Shown one piece after another: positions 17,472-25,542 of a DNA stretch of 54,218 nt. The DNA comes from Gammaproteobacteria bacterium (GTDB lineage: Bacteria > Pseudomonadota > Gammaproteobacteria > UBA6429 > Thiohalophilaceae), in NCBI GenBank assembly GCA_024641475.1, contig JAHECZ010000016.1, positions 1 to 54,218 of the forward strand, given 5' to 3'. The position numbers and the translations under genes are program-made. The notes beneath the pieces are model-generated. The model did no database searches and was not told the origin of the DNA. It was given only the letters and a program-made list of their open reading frames with translations. The stretch's first letter is position 1. The number at the start of each line of letters is the position of its first letter.

Positions 17472-17969
17472 TTACTGGCTCTGAATGCTGAGTGAGTTTC
17501 CCGCAATGTGAATGGTCGCAGATGAAGAGATGACATTATGCGAGGCCACCGGGATGATTACCTTGAAATTAGCATTTTTATATTCAGAAAATTCGGCATA
17601 CAAACCGATAAATTGTGTTTTTTCATCCAGCACAAAACTGATATCGGTATTCTCACCCGGCTTGATGCGTTTGAGCCGTTGTTTGGCAATCATATCCGCA
17701 CCGAGAGTTTCCTTGTCACGCTCAAACAAGTCCAGAAAGTTGGCGCGCTCAAACATCTTGGTGGACTTGAGTTCGTACATGCGAATAAACAGTGGTGACG
17801 GTGTTTTCTGATCGTCCGGATTGATATCCGCGTCCACTTTAAATGTCAGCTTCAAATCCGTATCCAGGTTCAGCATTTTGCCAACCTTGGTATTGAGAGA
17901 CGTACACGCATTAAGCGTGAGAATCAATGTGCTTACCATTAACCATCTGCCCGCAGTCACATAGTGCAT
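17472..17969 (-). CDS. tssJ: T6SS outer-membrane lipoprotein TssJ
   Basis: This TssJ lipoprotein has 165 residues if started at the ATG at 17969. A longer frame begins with TTG at 17987 inside the stop of the FHA gene; AAGGA seven bases before the ATG decides for the shorter form. The signal peptide ends in a lipobox, LNAC, so the mature protein is a lipoprotein attached to the outer membrane. The beta-sandwich region shows the family's features (SPLFIRMYELKS, AEFSEYKNANFKVI). TssJ binds the periplasmic end of TssM and completes the membrane complex. It is the second gene of the operon and lies directly before tssK. Confidence 0.93.
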   Translation of the reverse strand: MHYVTAGRWLMVSTLILTLNACTSLNTKVGKMLNLDTDLKLTFKVDADINPDDQKTPSPLFIRMYELKSTKMFERANFLDLFERDKETLGADMIAKQRLKRIKPGENTDISFVLDEKTQFIGLYAEFSEYKNANFKVIIPVASHNVISSSATIHIAGNSLSIQSQ

Positions 17970-17983
17970 TACTAATTCCTTAT

Positions 17984-19504
17984 TCAATTGTTGTTACCAT
18001 TATTCCCAAAGCCGCCCGCCTTGCGCGACATCGCCAGTTTTTGCAGCTGACTTTCATAAGCCTGCACAAAATCGTAACCAAACAGGTGCTGGAAGGAGTT
18101 ATCGATGTTATTAATCAGGTCCTGATGAAACTCCTTGTAGGCATCCCAGTTTTTCCCTTTCTGCCCTACCTTGATCACACCGGCCTTACGGTATTTTTCA
18201 AAACGCCGCTCCAGTGCTTCGGGATCAAAACGATCCACCATACCGCGAAACGCAGCTTGTACGCCGGCCAATACGGCAACCTGATGTTCCGCGATACCCT
18301 GAAAACCTTCGCGCACTGCCTCGACCGGTTTTTGATACGCTTTATTATCTTTAATAAACATGTTTTCCATCGCGTCATCCAGATTCGCGGAAAATTTCAA
18401 TGGATTGTTTTCCACTGGCCGAATTGTGGTGACATTGATACGAAACTCTTCCTTGATTTTTTTGCGGAAGCCTAACACTTGCATCAAACCCGCCATGGTC
18501 TCAAGCACCAACTCACCGACAACCTGGTTGATTTCCAGCATTTTCTGCTCATTCAAATTCCATTTCGCCAGGCCCATCGCTTCAATTAACGCCATATCTT
18601 GCGCATTCACTGCCCGGCCAGTGCGCGAGGCTGTTGCTGCCGGTTTGGTTTCCTGCAATTTTTTTATTTGCTGGCGCAATACCGCGATATCATTTAATAA
18701 ACGGGTATTTTCGGTTTCCAATTCCTGATTACGCTGCTCTGCTCTGTCCAGCCGCAACATGAGATCCGCCGCACCGCGCGGGGCTGCATCAAGCGGCTTT
18801 GCCATCGGAGGTTGGGGCGATTTGAGATTTTGAGTACTGGCACCGTCTGCATCCCAATCTTCCGGAATTGCGCTGGGCCAGATGACAGCTTGATTCATTG
18901 CGTCGGCATGATCGGATTGCGTCGGCGCAAAAGCATTATTGGATTGAAAACCCTGATGATCGAAACGCTGGTGCGCCTTATCGAGCGCAGCAAGTGGATC
19001 GGTCTCTTCATTGGCTAATGTATAGGGCGTGTCCGCCATCGGCGCTTCATCCAGAAACGGATTGGCGAAAGGATCGTCATGCACAGGTGGAATCGCATTG
19101 CCATAATTTTTGCCGAAACCGGTATCGTTACCTGCGAAGGATGGCGTATCGAACGGACTATCAAAACCACCGGCACTCGCTCCATCGCGAATACTCACAT
19201 GAAATTCATAATCACTCAGAGAAAAATGATCGCCTTCATTGAGTGGCACACGATTGCCATTACCCAACGGATTCGCGCCGCTATTATAGTAGGTGCCATT
19301 CGTGCTGATATCGGTTAAATAGTAACGCCCAGCTTCATAACTGATTGCGACATGCTTGGAAGAAATATAACGGTGTGGGTCTTCCAGAATCCAGGCATTA
19401 TCACTGCCACGACCAATCGTGCCGCCCTGTTCATTAAAAACCTGGCAGGCCTTGCTATTGTTCACGTCTTTGGGTGATTTAGTTATCGTTATCTCAATGG
19501 GCAT
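17984..19504 (-). CDS. tagH: T6SS FHA-domain protein (TagH/ImpI type)
   Basis: This 506-residue protein has an N-terminal FHA domain (about 1-105) with the phosphothreonine-binding signature: IGRGSDNAW, then ISSKHVAI, then STNGTYYN. A long disordered acidic middle follows and a short coiled coil lies near 245-285. The C-terminal domain of about 200 residues is typical of TagH/ImpI/VasC (EFRINVTTIRPVENNPLKFS, then VDRFDPEALERRF). FHA proteins bind phosphorylated partners and act as a switch for T6SS assembly. This is the first gene of the minus operon, next to the divergent regulatory region. A phospho-circuit with PpkA, PppA, TagF and TssL from the same operon is the natural expectation. Confidence 0.94.
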   Translation of the reverse strand: MPIEITITKSPKDVNNSKACQVFNEQGGTIGRGSDNAWILEDPHRYISSKHVAISYEAGRYYLTDISTNGTYYNSGANPLGNGNRVPLNEGDHFSLSDYEFHVSIRDGASAGGFDSPFDTPSFAGNDTGFGKNYGNAIPPVHDDPFANPFLDEAPMADTPYTLANEETDPLAALDKAHQRFDHQGFQSNNAFAPTQSDHADAMNQAVIWPSAIPEDWDADGASTQNLKSPQPPMAKPLDAAPRGAADLMLRLDRAEQRNQELETENTRLLNDIAVLRQQIKKLQETKPAATASRTGRAVNAQDMALIEAMGLAKWNLNEQKMLEINQVVGELVLETMAGLMQVLGFRKKIKEEFRINVTTIRPVENNPLKFSANLDDAMENMFIKDNKAYQKPVEAVREGFQGIAEHQVAVLAGVQAAFRGMVDRFDPEALERRFEKYRKAGVIKVGQKGKNWDAYKEFHQDLINNIDNSFQHLFGYDFVQAYESQLQKLAMSRKAGGFGNNGNNN

Positions 19505-19710
19505 ACTCTTGCCAACCTATCCTGGATATATGGCTTGATGTCGCACAGGGGCGCAACGCTAAATTGTTCGGTATTGGTCAAGGCGATTAGCTACACAAGC
19601 ACTCATTCCATCCGCTGAGGTTTATCTAAATCCCTATTATTATCAGTATTATCACATTTCTGTTTTGAGTATACAGGGCTGAATGACACAATAACAGCCA
19701 AGCAATCGCA

Positions 19711-19737
19711 TAACATGAATTGTTACAATTTGTTACA
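19711..19737. promoter_or_regulatory. TGTTA-box cluster in the T6SS control region
   Basis: TTGTTACA occurs at 19720-19727 and again at 19730-19737, exactly ten bases apart. An inverted TAACA half stands ten bases before the first. Helical phasing suggests side-by-side protein binding. A further TTGTTACA lies before rhs at 4480-4487. The regulator is unknown. Confidence 0.35.
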
Positions 19738-20009
19738 TATCAGCCCTGTAACTGCATTCTGATTTTAAAATTCACACCGCCATAATTAACATAATATTAA
19801 TAATGTCTATATCCATTGGGTTTACGCTTAAATTGTGATGCACTACACACTGTCGTCCACAACTTGCTCAATAACATCGCTAATTAGATTAATTCTAAAA
19901 TAATTTACAAATGTTTACTTTTTAACAGGTTAAGAAAACAGTATTTTTTCTAAGACCTATTTATAATGCCGCTGCCGATGCCTTTACAGCCAGACGCGAT
20001 TACTTTATA

Positions 20010-20031
20010 AACTGTTACAAATTCAACAGTT
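20010..20031. repeat. Inverted repeat AACTGTT-N8-AACAGTT
   Basis: A perfect 7-bp inverted repeat with an 8-bp spacer lies about 190 bp before the tssA start. It contains a TGTTACA core like the boxes at 19711-19737. It could be an operator of the plus operon; its binding protein is not known. Confidence 0.4.
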
Positions 20032-20217
20032 AAAACAATAAATAAAGAATTTCGACGAAGTTGTGATTAGCCAATGATTAGGCAAATTTCTGCTTCGTTG
20101 GTACTTGTGTCACAGATCATTACCTGCAAGGGATCTGAGAATGGGTGAGTTTGTTAAACCGGGGCGTATACATAACAACTGCATACTCCTCGCTAACTAT
20201 AAAAATAGGGATGCGTA

Positions 20218-21324
20218 ATGCCTTCGCCGTTATTACTCGATATCGATAGCTTCCTGCAACCGATAACGGCAGACAATGCCTGTGGAACGGACATCCGTAG
20301 CGATGTCTCTCCCAAATCAAAATATTCGCAGATACGTGATGCACGCAAAGCGGCGCGCGCTGCCGAGCGCATGAATGTTTTCGACAGCAACAGTACCGAT
20401 GCCGACGAACAATGGCGCAAAGTGCTGGAACTCGCACCGGCAATCCTGAAAACACAAGCCAAAGATTTGGAAGTCACTTGCTGGTATACCGAAGCATTGA
20501 TCCGTAAAGCCGGTTTTCAAGGTTTACGCGACGGCTTCGCCATACTCCATCAACTAATCGAACGCTACTGGGATAATTTGTTCCCACTACCCGATGAAGA
20601 TGGCATTGAAACCCGCACCGCACCGATTTCCGGCTTAAATGGCGAAGGTGCCGAAGGTGTACTGCTGGCACCGATTCGCAGTACTTATATTACAGAACGG
20701 CAAGCTCCTGGCCCGTACTCATTATGGCAGTACAAGCAGGCACTCGATATCCAACGCGTCAGCGATGAAAATTCGCGTAAAGATCAGATTTCCAAGGCTG
20801 GTTTTACTTTGGACGATATTCAGAAGGCGGTGGATCTTTCCAGTGAAGCGTTTTATGTCGATCTACGTGATGATATCAATAGTTGTTTGGAAACGTACCA
20901 GCAAATCAGTCAGTTGCTCGATGAAAAATGCGGTAGCAAACATTCACCACCCACCAGCAATATTATCAATCTGTTACGCGAAACACTGGGTGTCATTAAC
21001 CACGTGGCCAAACACAAACTACCTGTGGCTGCCACCGAGGCATCAGCGGAAGATGCTGCTGCAGATGGCACAACCGGCGTGCGCAACGCGGCGTCTTCCG
21101 GCCCCATCAAGACCCGCGAAGATGCCTTTGCACAATTGCATCATATTGCGCAATTTTTTCGCGCCACTGAACCTCATTCACCTGTTTCCTATGCCATCGA
21201 CAAAGCGGTTAAATGGGGCAGGATGTCACTGGGTGATTTGATGAAAGAATTGATTCCGGATAACAATTCACGCGATACATACAGTTCATTAACCGGCGTT
21301 ATAACGAAAGAAGACCAATCGTAG
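20218..21324 (+). CDS. tssA: T6SS protein TssA (ImpA N-terminal domain)
   Basis: This 368-residue TssA shows the N-terminal ImpA signature (ITADNACGTDIRSD, then KDLEVTCWYTEALIRKAGFQGLRDGF, then ERYWDNLFPLPDEDG). A middle helical part and a short C-terminal domain (about 300-368, TREDAFAQLHHIAQFFRATEPHSPV) complete it. TssA guides sheath and inner-tube polymerisation from the baseplate; shorter forms of this type stay at the baseplate or sheath cap. It opens the plus operon. The ATG is preceded by an AGGGA element. The separate C-terminal domain looks like the TssA class found in imp-type clusters, but the exact subclass cannot be decided by eye. Confidence 0.95.
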   Translation: MPSPLLLDIDSFLQPITADNACGTDIRSDVSPKSKYSQIRDARKAARAAERMNVFDSNSTDADEQWRKVLELAPAILKTQAKDLEVTCWYTEALIRKAGFQGLRDGFAILHQLIERYWDNLFPLPDEDGIETRTAPISGLNGEGAEGVLLAPIRSTYITERQAPGPYSLWQYKQALDIQRVSDENSRKDQISKAGFTLDDIQKAVDLSSEAFYVDLRDDINSCLETYQQISQLLDEKCGSKHSPPTSNIINLLRETLGVINHVAKHKLPVAATEASAEDAAADGTTGVRNAASSGPIKTREDAFAQLHHIAQFFRATEPHSPVSYAIDKAVKWGRMSLGDLMKELIPDNNSRDTYSSLTGVITKEDQS

Positions 21325-21384
21325 CATGACATTGACGACGCGCATTTTGTCCGGCCGTAAAGCAGTATTTGCCGATGTCATGCT
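21323..21384 (+). repeat. Inverted repeat between tssA and tssB
   Basis: AGCATGACAT (21323-21332) and its exact complement ATGTCATGCT (21375-21384) form a 10-bp stem with a 42-nt loop, right behind the tssA stop. There is no following T run, so it is more likely an mRNA processing or stability element than a terminator. A 22-codon ORF starting ATG ACA TTG lies inside (21326-21394); I do not claim it as a gene. Confidence 0.45.
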
Positions 21385-21408
21385 GCATATTTAATTCAAG
21401 AAACGAGT

Positions 21409-21414
21409 AGGAGG
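21409..21414 (+). promoter_or_regulatory. Strong ribosome binding site of tssB
   Basis: A full AGGAGG stands 8 nt before the tssB ATG and is the best Shine-Dalgarno site in the operon. It fits the need for a large excess of the sheath proteins TssB and TssC over baseplate proteins. Confidence 0.75.
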
Positions 21415-21422
21415 AATAAACC

Positions 21423-21950
21423 ATGTCCGATAGTATCCATGACAAACTGAAGCGTGTAAGGAAACCCCGTGTTCATATTACTTATGATGTAGAAACCAAT
21501 GGAGCACCCAGCGAAAAGGAAATCCCGTTTGTGATGGGAGTTATGGGCGATTATTCCGGTGACAACACCGACACCAAAAAGGCGCTCAAAGACCGTAAAT
21601 TTTCCCAGATTGATCGCGACAATTTTAACGATGTAATGAATACCGTTGCACCACAGTTGTCCATGAAGGTCGATAATACCCTGGAAGGTGATGGCAGCCA
21701 GATGCAAGTCGCGCTGGATTTCAAGTCCATGGAAGACTTTGAACCACAAAATATTGTCGAGAACGTCGAACCATTAAAAGCCCTGATGGAAACCCGCAAT
21801 AAACTGCGTGACTTGCTCACCAAGGCGGATCGTTCTGACAAACTCGAAGCAATCCTCGAAGATGTATTAAGCAGCACCAACTCCATGTCGGCACTCTCCA
21901 AGGAACTGGGTGTTGACGCAGGTGATGGCAAAGATAAAGGTGACAAATAA
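21423..21950 (+). CDS. tssB: T6SS contractile sheath small subunit TssB
   Basis: This 175-residue TssB (VipA/ImpB) is of normal length. It starts [20 protein letters not shown], the classic TssB opening, followed by [23 protein letters not shown] and then [16 protein letters not shown]. TssB and TssC interlock into the sheath whose contraction drives the Hcp tube out of the cell. The C-terminal helix ([21 protein letters not shown]) is the part that strengthens the sheath. The stop overlaps the tssC ATG by one base (TAATG), coupling the two genes in translation, as expected for partners needed in equal amounts. Confidence 0.98.
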   Translation: MSDSIHDKLKRVRKPRVHITYDVETNGAPSEKEIPFVMGVMGDYSGDNTDTKKALKDRKFSQIDRDNFNDVMNTVAPQLSMKVDNTLEGDGSQMQVALDFKSMEDFEPQNIVENVEPLKALMETRNKLRDLLTKADRSDKLEAILEDVLSSTNSMSALSKELGVDAGDGKDKGDK

Positions 21951-23434
21951 TGGCTACGAAAGAACAGGCTGGCACTAAGGAAGCACAGGTAGAGGAAGTC
22001 AGCTTCCTCGAACAGGCGATTACCGCCACCAAACAGACCCCGCGTGATGAAACCGAGGAACTGTTAAAAACCTTAACCCGTGAAGCGATGAAAGGCACGG
22101 TCAAGTGGGAAAAAAATCTCACTGTGACGATCAATGCGGCGATTGCGGCGATCGACCGGGCCATGTCAAAACAACTTTCCGCGATCATGAAACATGAAAA
22201 ATTCCAGAAGCTGGAAGGCTCATGGCGTGGACTGAATCATCTGGTCATGAATTCGGAAACCAGTTCGGATCTGAAGATTCGCATGCTCAATATCAGCAAG
22301 AAAGAACTGACCAAGGACCTGGAAAAGGCCGTGGAATTCGATCAGAGTCAGTTGTTCAAGAAAATCTACGAAAGTGAATTCGGTATTGCCGGTGGTGAAC
22401 CGTATAGCGCGATGATCGGCGATTTCGAATTTTCGTCACATCCGGATGATGTCAATCTGCTGACCAATATTTCCAATATCGCTGCTGCCGGTTTCTGTCC
22501 GTTTATTTCGGCCGCCGCGCCGGAAATGTTCGGTTTTGAGGATTTTACTGAATTATCCAAACCCCGCGATTTGGAGAAAATTTTTGAATCCGCCGAATAC
22601 ATCAAATGGCGCAGCTTCCGCGATAGCGAAGATTCCCGTTTTGTGGTGCTGACCATGCCGCATGTCCTGGCGCGTTTACCGTATGGCAAACAAACCAAAC
22701 CGATTGAAGCTTTCGATTACGAAGAAGGCAACGTGGATGCCAGCGGCCGTCAGTTGAAGAACGAACATGATGATTACTGCTGGATGAACGCGGCCTATGC
22801 CATGGGGACCACGTTGACCCGCGCCCATGCCGAATATGGCTGGTGCACCAGCATCCGAGGCGCGGAAGGTGGCGGCAAGGTAACTGGTCTGCCCAGTCAT
22901 GTCTTTATGAGTGATGATGGCGATCTGGATCAGAAATGTCCGACCGAAATCGGTATTACCGATCGTCGCGAAGCAGAACTGAGCAAACTCGGCTTTTTGC
23001 CATTGTGTCACTACAAGAGCACCGACTATGCGGTGTTCTTCGGTGCGCAAACCACGCAAAAACCCAAGAAGTTCGATGATCCGAATGCCTCGGCAAACTC
23101 AGAAATCTCGGCACGTCTGCCTTACATCATGGCAACTTCACGTATCGCGCATTTCCTCAAGGTCATGGCGCGCGACAAGATCGGTTCCTTCATGGAAGCC
23201 TCTGATGCCGAAGCCTGGCTGAATAAATGGATCTCCAGCTACGTCAATGCCAGCCCCGGTGCCAGTGCGGATATGAAGTCACGTTATCCACTTGCCGAAG
23301 CGGCCATTGAAGTCAAAGAAGTTCCTGGCCAGCCTGGCGCATATAGTGCGATTGCCTGGTTGCGGCCCTGGCTGCAAATGGAAGAATTAACCGCGTCACT
23401 GCGGTTGGTAGCGAATATTCCCAAAGCCGGTTAA
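21950..23434 (+). CDS. tssC: T6SS contractile sheath large subunit TssC
   Basis: This 494-residue TssC (VipB/ImpC) has the whole family pattern: [46 protein letters not shown], and [15 protein letters not shown]. It ends in [16 protein letters not shown] and a C-terminal strand. It forms the sheath with TssB. The N-terminal ~45 residues before the conserved core are the part that threads through neighbouring TssB/TssC units. Translation is coupled to tssB. A strong hairpin follows the stop and a second TssC-like gene comes next. Confidence 0.98.
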   Translation: MATKEQAGTKEAQVEEVSFLEQAITATKQTPRDETEELLKTLTREAMKGTVKWEKNLTVTINAAIAAIDRAMSKQLSAIMKHEKFQKLEGSWRGLNHLVMNSETSSDLKIRMLNISKKELTKDLEKAVEFDQSQLFKKIYESEFGIAGGEPYSAMIGDFEFSSHPDDVNLLTNISNIAAAGFCPFISAAAPEMFGFEDFTELSKPRDLEKIFESAEYIKWRSFRDSEDSRFVVLTMPHVLARLPYGKQTKPIEAFDYEEGNVDASGRQLKNEHDDYCWMNAAYAMGTTLTRAHAEYGWCTSIRGAEGGGKVTGLPSHVFMSDDGDLDQKCPTEIGITDRREAELSKLGFLPLCHYKSTDYAVFFGAQTTQKPKKFDDPNASANSEISARLPYIMATSRIAHFLKVMARDKIGSFMEASDAEAWLNKWISSYVNASPGASADMKSRYPLAEAAIEVKEVPGQPGAYSAIAWLRPWLQMEELTASLRLVANIPKAG

Positions 23435-23443
23435 TTAGATAAC

Positions 23444-23477
23444 GCGGAACGCAAGCTCACGGACGAGCGCGTTCCGC
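23444..23477 (+). terminator. Intercistronic hairpin after tssC
   Basis: GCGGAACGC (23444-23452) pairs perfectly with GCGTTCCGC (23469-23477), and an inner GCTC/GAGC pair extends the stem beyond an AA bulge. The following CTTCTTTCTG is only weakly T-rich, so this is likely a partial terminator or a 3' stabiliser. It would leave TssB/TssC message more abundant than the baseplate genes behind it. Confidence 0.6.
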
Positions 23478-23489
23478 CTTCTTTCTGTT

Positions 23490-25013
23490 ATGCAAATACC
23501 TCTCTCATCATCCACTCCGGCTCGACTGGGCTCCGGTGTTGCTGCTGTGTCTCTGGCAGAACTACTCAGTCAGCCTGCTCATATCATTACATTGCAGCAA
23601 TTTCTGGCTGAACCGGATTGGTCCAAAGCGTTACGCTACTGGCTGGAAGAATATGTTCCGCGGCGTCAGTTAAAATCTATTCACGATATAGCTATCGCTA
23701 TTAATCGTGCCATCGCGGATATCGATGAGCTCATCAATGATCAGGTTAACGTCATCCTGCATCATCCCAAATTTCAAAAACTGGAAGCCTCCTGGCGTGG
23801 CCTGTGGTTTTTGGTCGATCAAGCGGACGTCAGCCAGAATATTAAAATCCGGCTGCTGGATATCAACTGGGCGGAAGTCAGCAAGGATATTGGTCGGGCA
23901 ATGGAGTTTGATCAAAGCCAGCTGTTTCATAAAATTTATAGCGAAGAATATGGCACACCCGGTGGCGAACCGTATGGCGTCATTATCGGTGACTACGAGA
24001 TCAGTCATCGCACCAGTGAAACCCATCCCTATGATGATATCGCCACGCTCGAAGGTCTGGGGCAAATTGCTGCCGCGGCTTTTTCGCCTTTTATTACTTC
24101 GGCATCCAGTGAACTGTTCGGCCTGGATGATTTTTCCGGTTTAGGCCAACCGATTAATCTGGAAAAAATTTTCCAGCAAACAGAATATATCCGTTGGCAT
24201 GCATTGCGGGAAAAACTTGATTCGCGTTTCATTGGCATTACCGTGCCACGTATTTTGATGCGCCGTCCTTACCTGGCTCGTCCCGGCAGCTATAAAGGCA
24301 TTTATTTTTCCGAACAGTGTGCCGCCGAGGATCAGCGTAATTATTTGTGGGGCAACGCCTGTTATGCCTTTGGCAGTATTCTGTTACGGGAATTTGCCAA
24401 CGTCGGCTGGTTTGGCCACATCCGCGGTGTACCACGCAATTTACTGTCGGGTGGACTTGTCGCATCATTGCCGGTGGATTATTTCCAGACGGATGCAGAG
24501 GAACTCGCCCCCAAACAGATCACTGATGTGATCATTACCGATACCGTGGAACGTGAATTAAGTGAATTGGGCGTGATCCCGCTGTGCCAGTGTTATGACA
24601 CCACCTATGCTGCTTTTTATAACAATCAATCCTTGCAACAACCCAAAACCTACAGCACGAATGAAGCACGGGTTAATGCCAAACTCTCGGCGATGATTCA
24701 ACATGTATTGTGCGGTTCACGCATCGCCCACTACATTAAAATTATCATCCGGGACAAAGTCGGTTCGTTTATTACGGCTGAGGCCTGCGAAGAGTACCTG
24801 CGTAACTGGTTAAGCGACTACACCACCGGTCGCGAAGACTATGAGTGGGAAGAACAGGCGCGTTATCCATTGCGTGAAGCGGCTGTGCAAGTGAAAGAAC
24901 ATCCCCACAAGCCGGGGCAGTTTCTCTGTGTGATTCATTTGCGGCCCCACTACCAACTTGATCACATGGTTTCCGAGCTTGAACTCGTCACCGAACTGGC
25001 ATCGGTAGGCTGA
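23490..25013 (+). CDS. Second TssC-like sheath protein (ImpD type)
   Basis: This 507-residue TssC paralogue shares the core motifs with the gene before it ([50 protein letters not shown]). It differs widely between them and has its own N-terminus (LAELLSQPAHIITLQQFL). Clusters of the Rhizobium/Agrobacterium imp type also carry two consecutive TssC genes (impC, impD). It lies directly behind the intercistronic hairpin and has no clear Shine-Dalgarno site, so it is probably made at a lower level than TssC. The role of the second TssC is not settled; a specialised sheath position near the baseplate or cap is possible but only inference. tssE follows after 4 nt. Confidence 0.93.
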   Translation: MQIPLSSSTPARLGSGVAAVSLAELLSQPAHIITLQQFLAEPDWSKALRYWLEEYVPRRQLKSIHDIAIAINRAIADIDELINDQVNVILHHPKFQKLEASWRGLWFLVDQADVSQNIKIRLLDINWAEVSKDIGRAMEFDQSQLFHKIYSEEYGTPGGEPYGVIIGDYEISHRTSETHPYDDIATLEGLGQIAAAAFSPFITSASSELFGLDDFSGLGQPINLEKIFQQTEYIRWHALREKLDSRFIGITVPRILMRRPYLARPGSYKGIYFSEQCAAEDQRNYLWGNACYAFGSILLREFANVGWFGHIRGVPRNLLSGGLVASLPVDYFQTDAEELAPKQITDVIITDTVERELSELGVIPLCQCYDTTYAAFYNNQSLQQPKTYSTNEARVNAKLSAMIQHVLCGSRIAHYIKIIIRDKVGSFITAEACEEYLRNWLSDYTTGREDYEWEEQARYPLREAAVQVKEHPHKPGQFLCVIHLRPHYQLDHMVSELELVTELASVG

Positions 25014-25017
25014 TACA

Positions 25018-25515
25018 ATGGCACGTATTGATTCAAAAAAGAAACTACGCCCTTCGATTCTCGATCGGCTCATTGATAATGAGCCGCATAACCAGGCGGA
25101 ACTGGAACTCGGCCATCATCAGCAATTAAAGCAATTGCGTGAGAGCGTCAAGCGTGATCTGGAAACACTGTTGAATACGCGTTATCGCATGCTGACGCCA
25201 CCGGAAGAATTTAAGCAACTGGATAAGTCCTTATTGAATTATGGCTTGCAAGATCTGGCGACAGTAAACATTATTGATAACCACAAGCGCAGTGAATTCA
25301 CCAAACGCCTGGAACAAACCCTGCGTGAATTTGAACCGCGCTTTAAGTCGGTGGCGGTAAGTTATGTCGATAACAAAGATACTACCGACAGAACCCTGCG
25401 GTTTCGAATCGATGCCACCATTTATGCCGACCCGTTGCCGGAAGTCGTGGTATTTGATTCGATATTGGAATCCGTTACCCGCACGGTAACGATAAAAGAA
25501 GTGTCACGCGGATGA
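25018..25515 (+). CDS. tssE: T6SS baseplate protein TssE (gp25-like)
   Basis: This 165-residue TssE is a homologue of phage T4 gp25. It starts with the family opening (LRPSILDRLIDNEPHNQ) and has the gp25 core, including VKRDLETLLNTRYRM, then SLLNYGLQDLATVNI, then the LEQTLREFEPRF helix. TssE joins TssF2-TssG wedges in the baseplate and nucleates the sheath. It follows the second TssC gene by 4 nt and precedes tssF by 27 nt, so these are tightly linked in one operon. No unusual features are visible. Confidence 0.97.
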   Translation: MARIDSKKKLRPSILDRLIDNEPHNQAELELGHHQQLKQLRESVKRDLETLLNTRYRMLTPPEEFKQLDKSLLNYGLQDLATVNIIDNHKRSEFTKRLEQTLREFEPRFKSVAVSYVDNKDTTDRTLRFRIDATIYADPLPEVVVFDSILESVTRTVTIKEVSRG

Positions 25516-25542
25516 TGCGTTTTACCACCAGGAATTGTAATC

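Larger units (their letters stand above)
19505..20217. promoter_or_regulatory. Divergent 713-bp control region of the T6SS locus
   Basis: No gene is visible between the FHA gene and tssA, which point away from each other, so promoters for both operons should lie here. The stretch is clearly A+T-rich. It has a TATAAT at 19962-19967 (plus) without a good -35. A minus-strand GATAATACT/GATAATAAT cluster at about 19637-19655 could serve the other operon. No sigma-54 GG-N10-GC pair of convincing quality was found. Two inverted/direct repeat sites are listed separately. The apparent leader before tssA is long, about 250 nt if the TATAAT is used. Confidence 0.6.

Noticed and set aside
19505-20217. 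Sigma-54 promoter in the T6SS control region
   Set aside because: T6SS operons often use sigma-54, but no GG-N10-GC pair with good consensus (TGGCAC/TTGCA) was found on either strand.
20639-21241. 200-codon frame overlapping tssA
   Set aside because: Frame +2 shadow of tssA; the TssA frame has the ImpA motifs over the same bases.
21326-21394. 22-codon mini-ORF between tssA and tssB as a gene
   Set aside because: No ribosome site of note and too short to judge; noted only in a finding.
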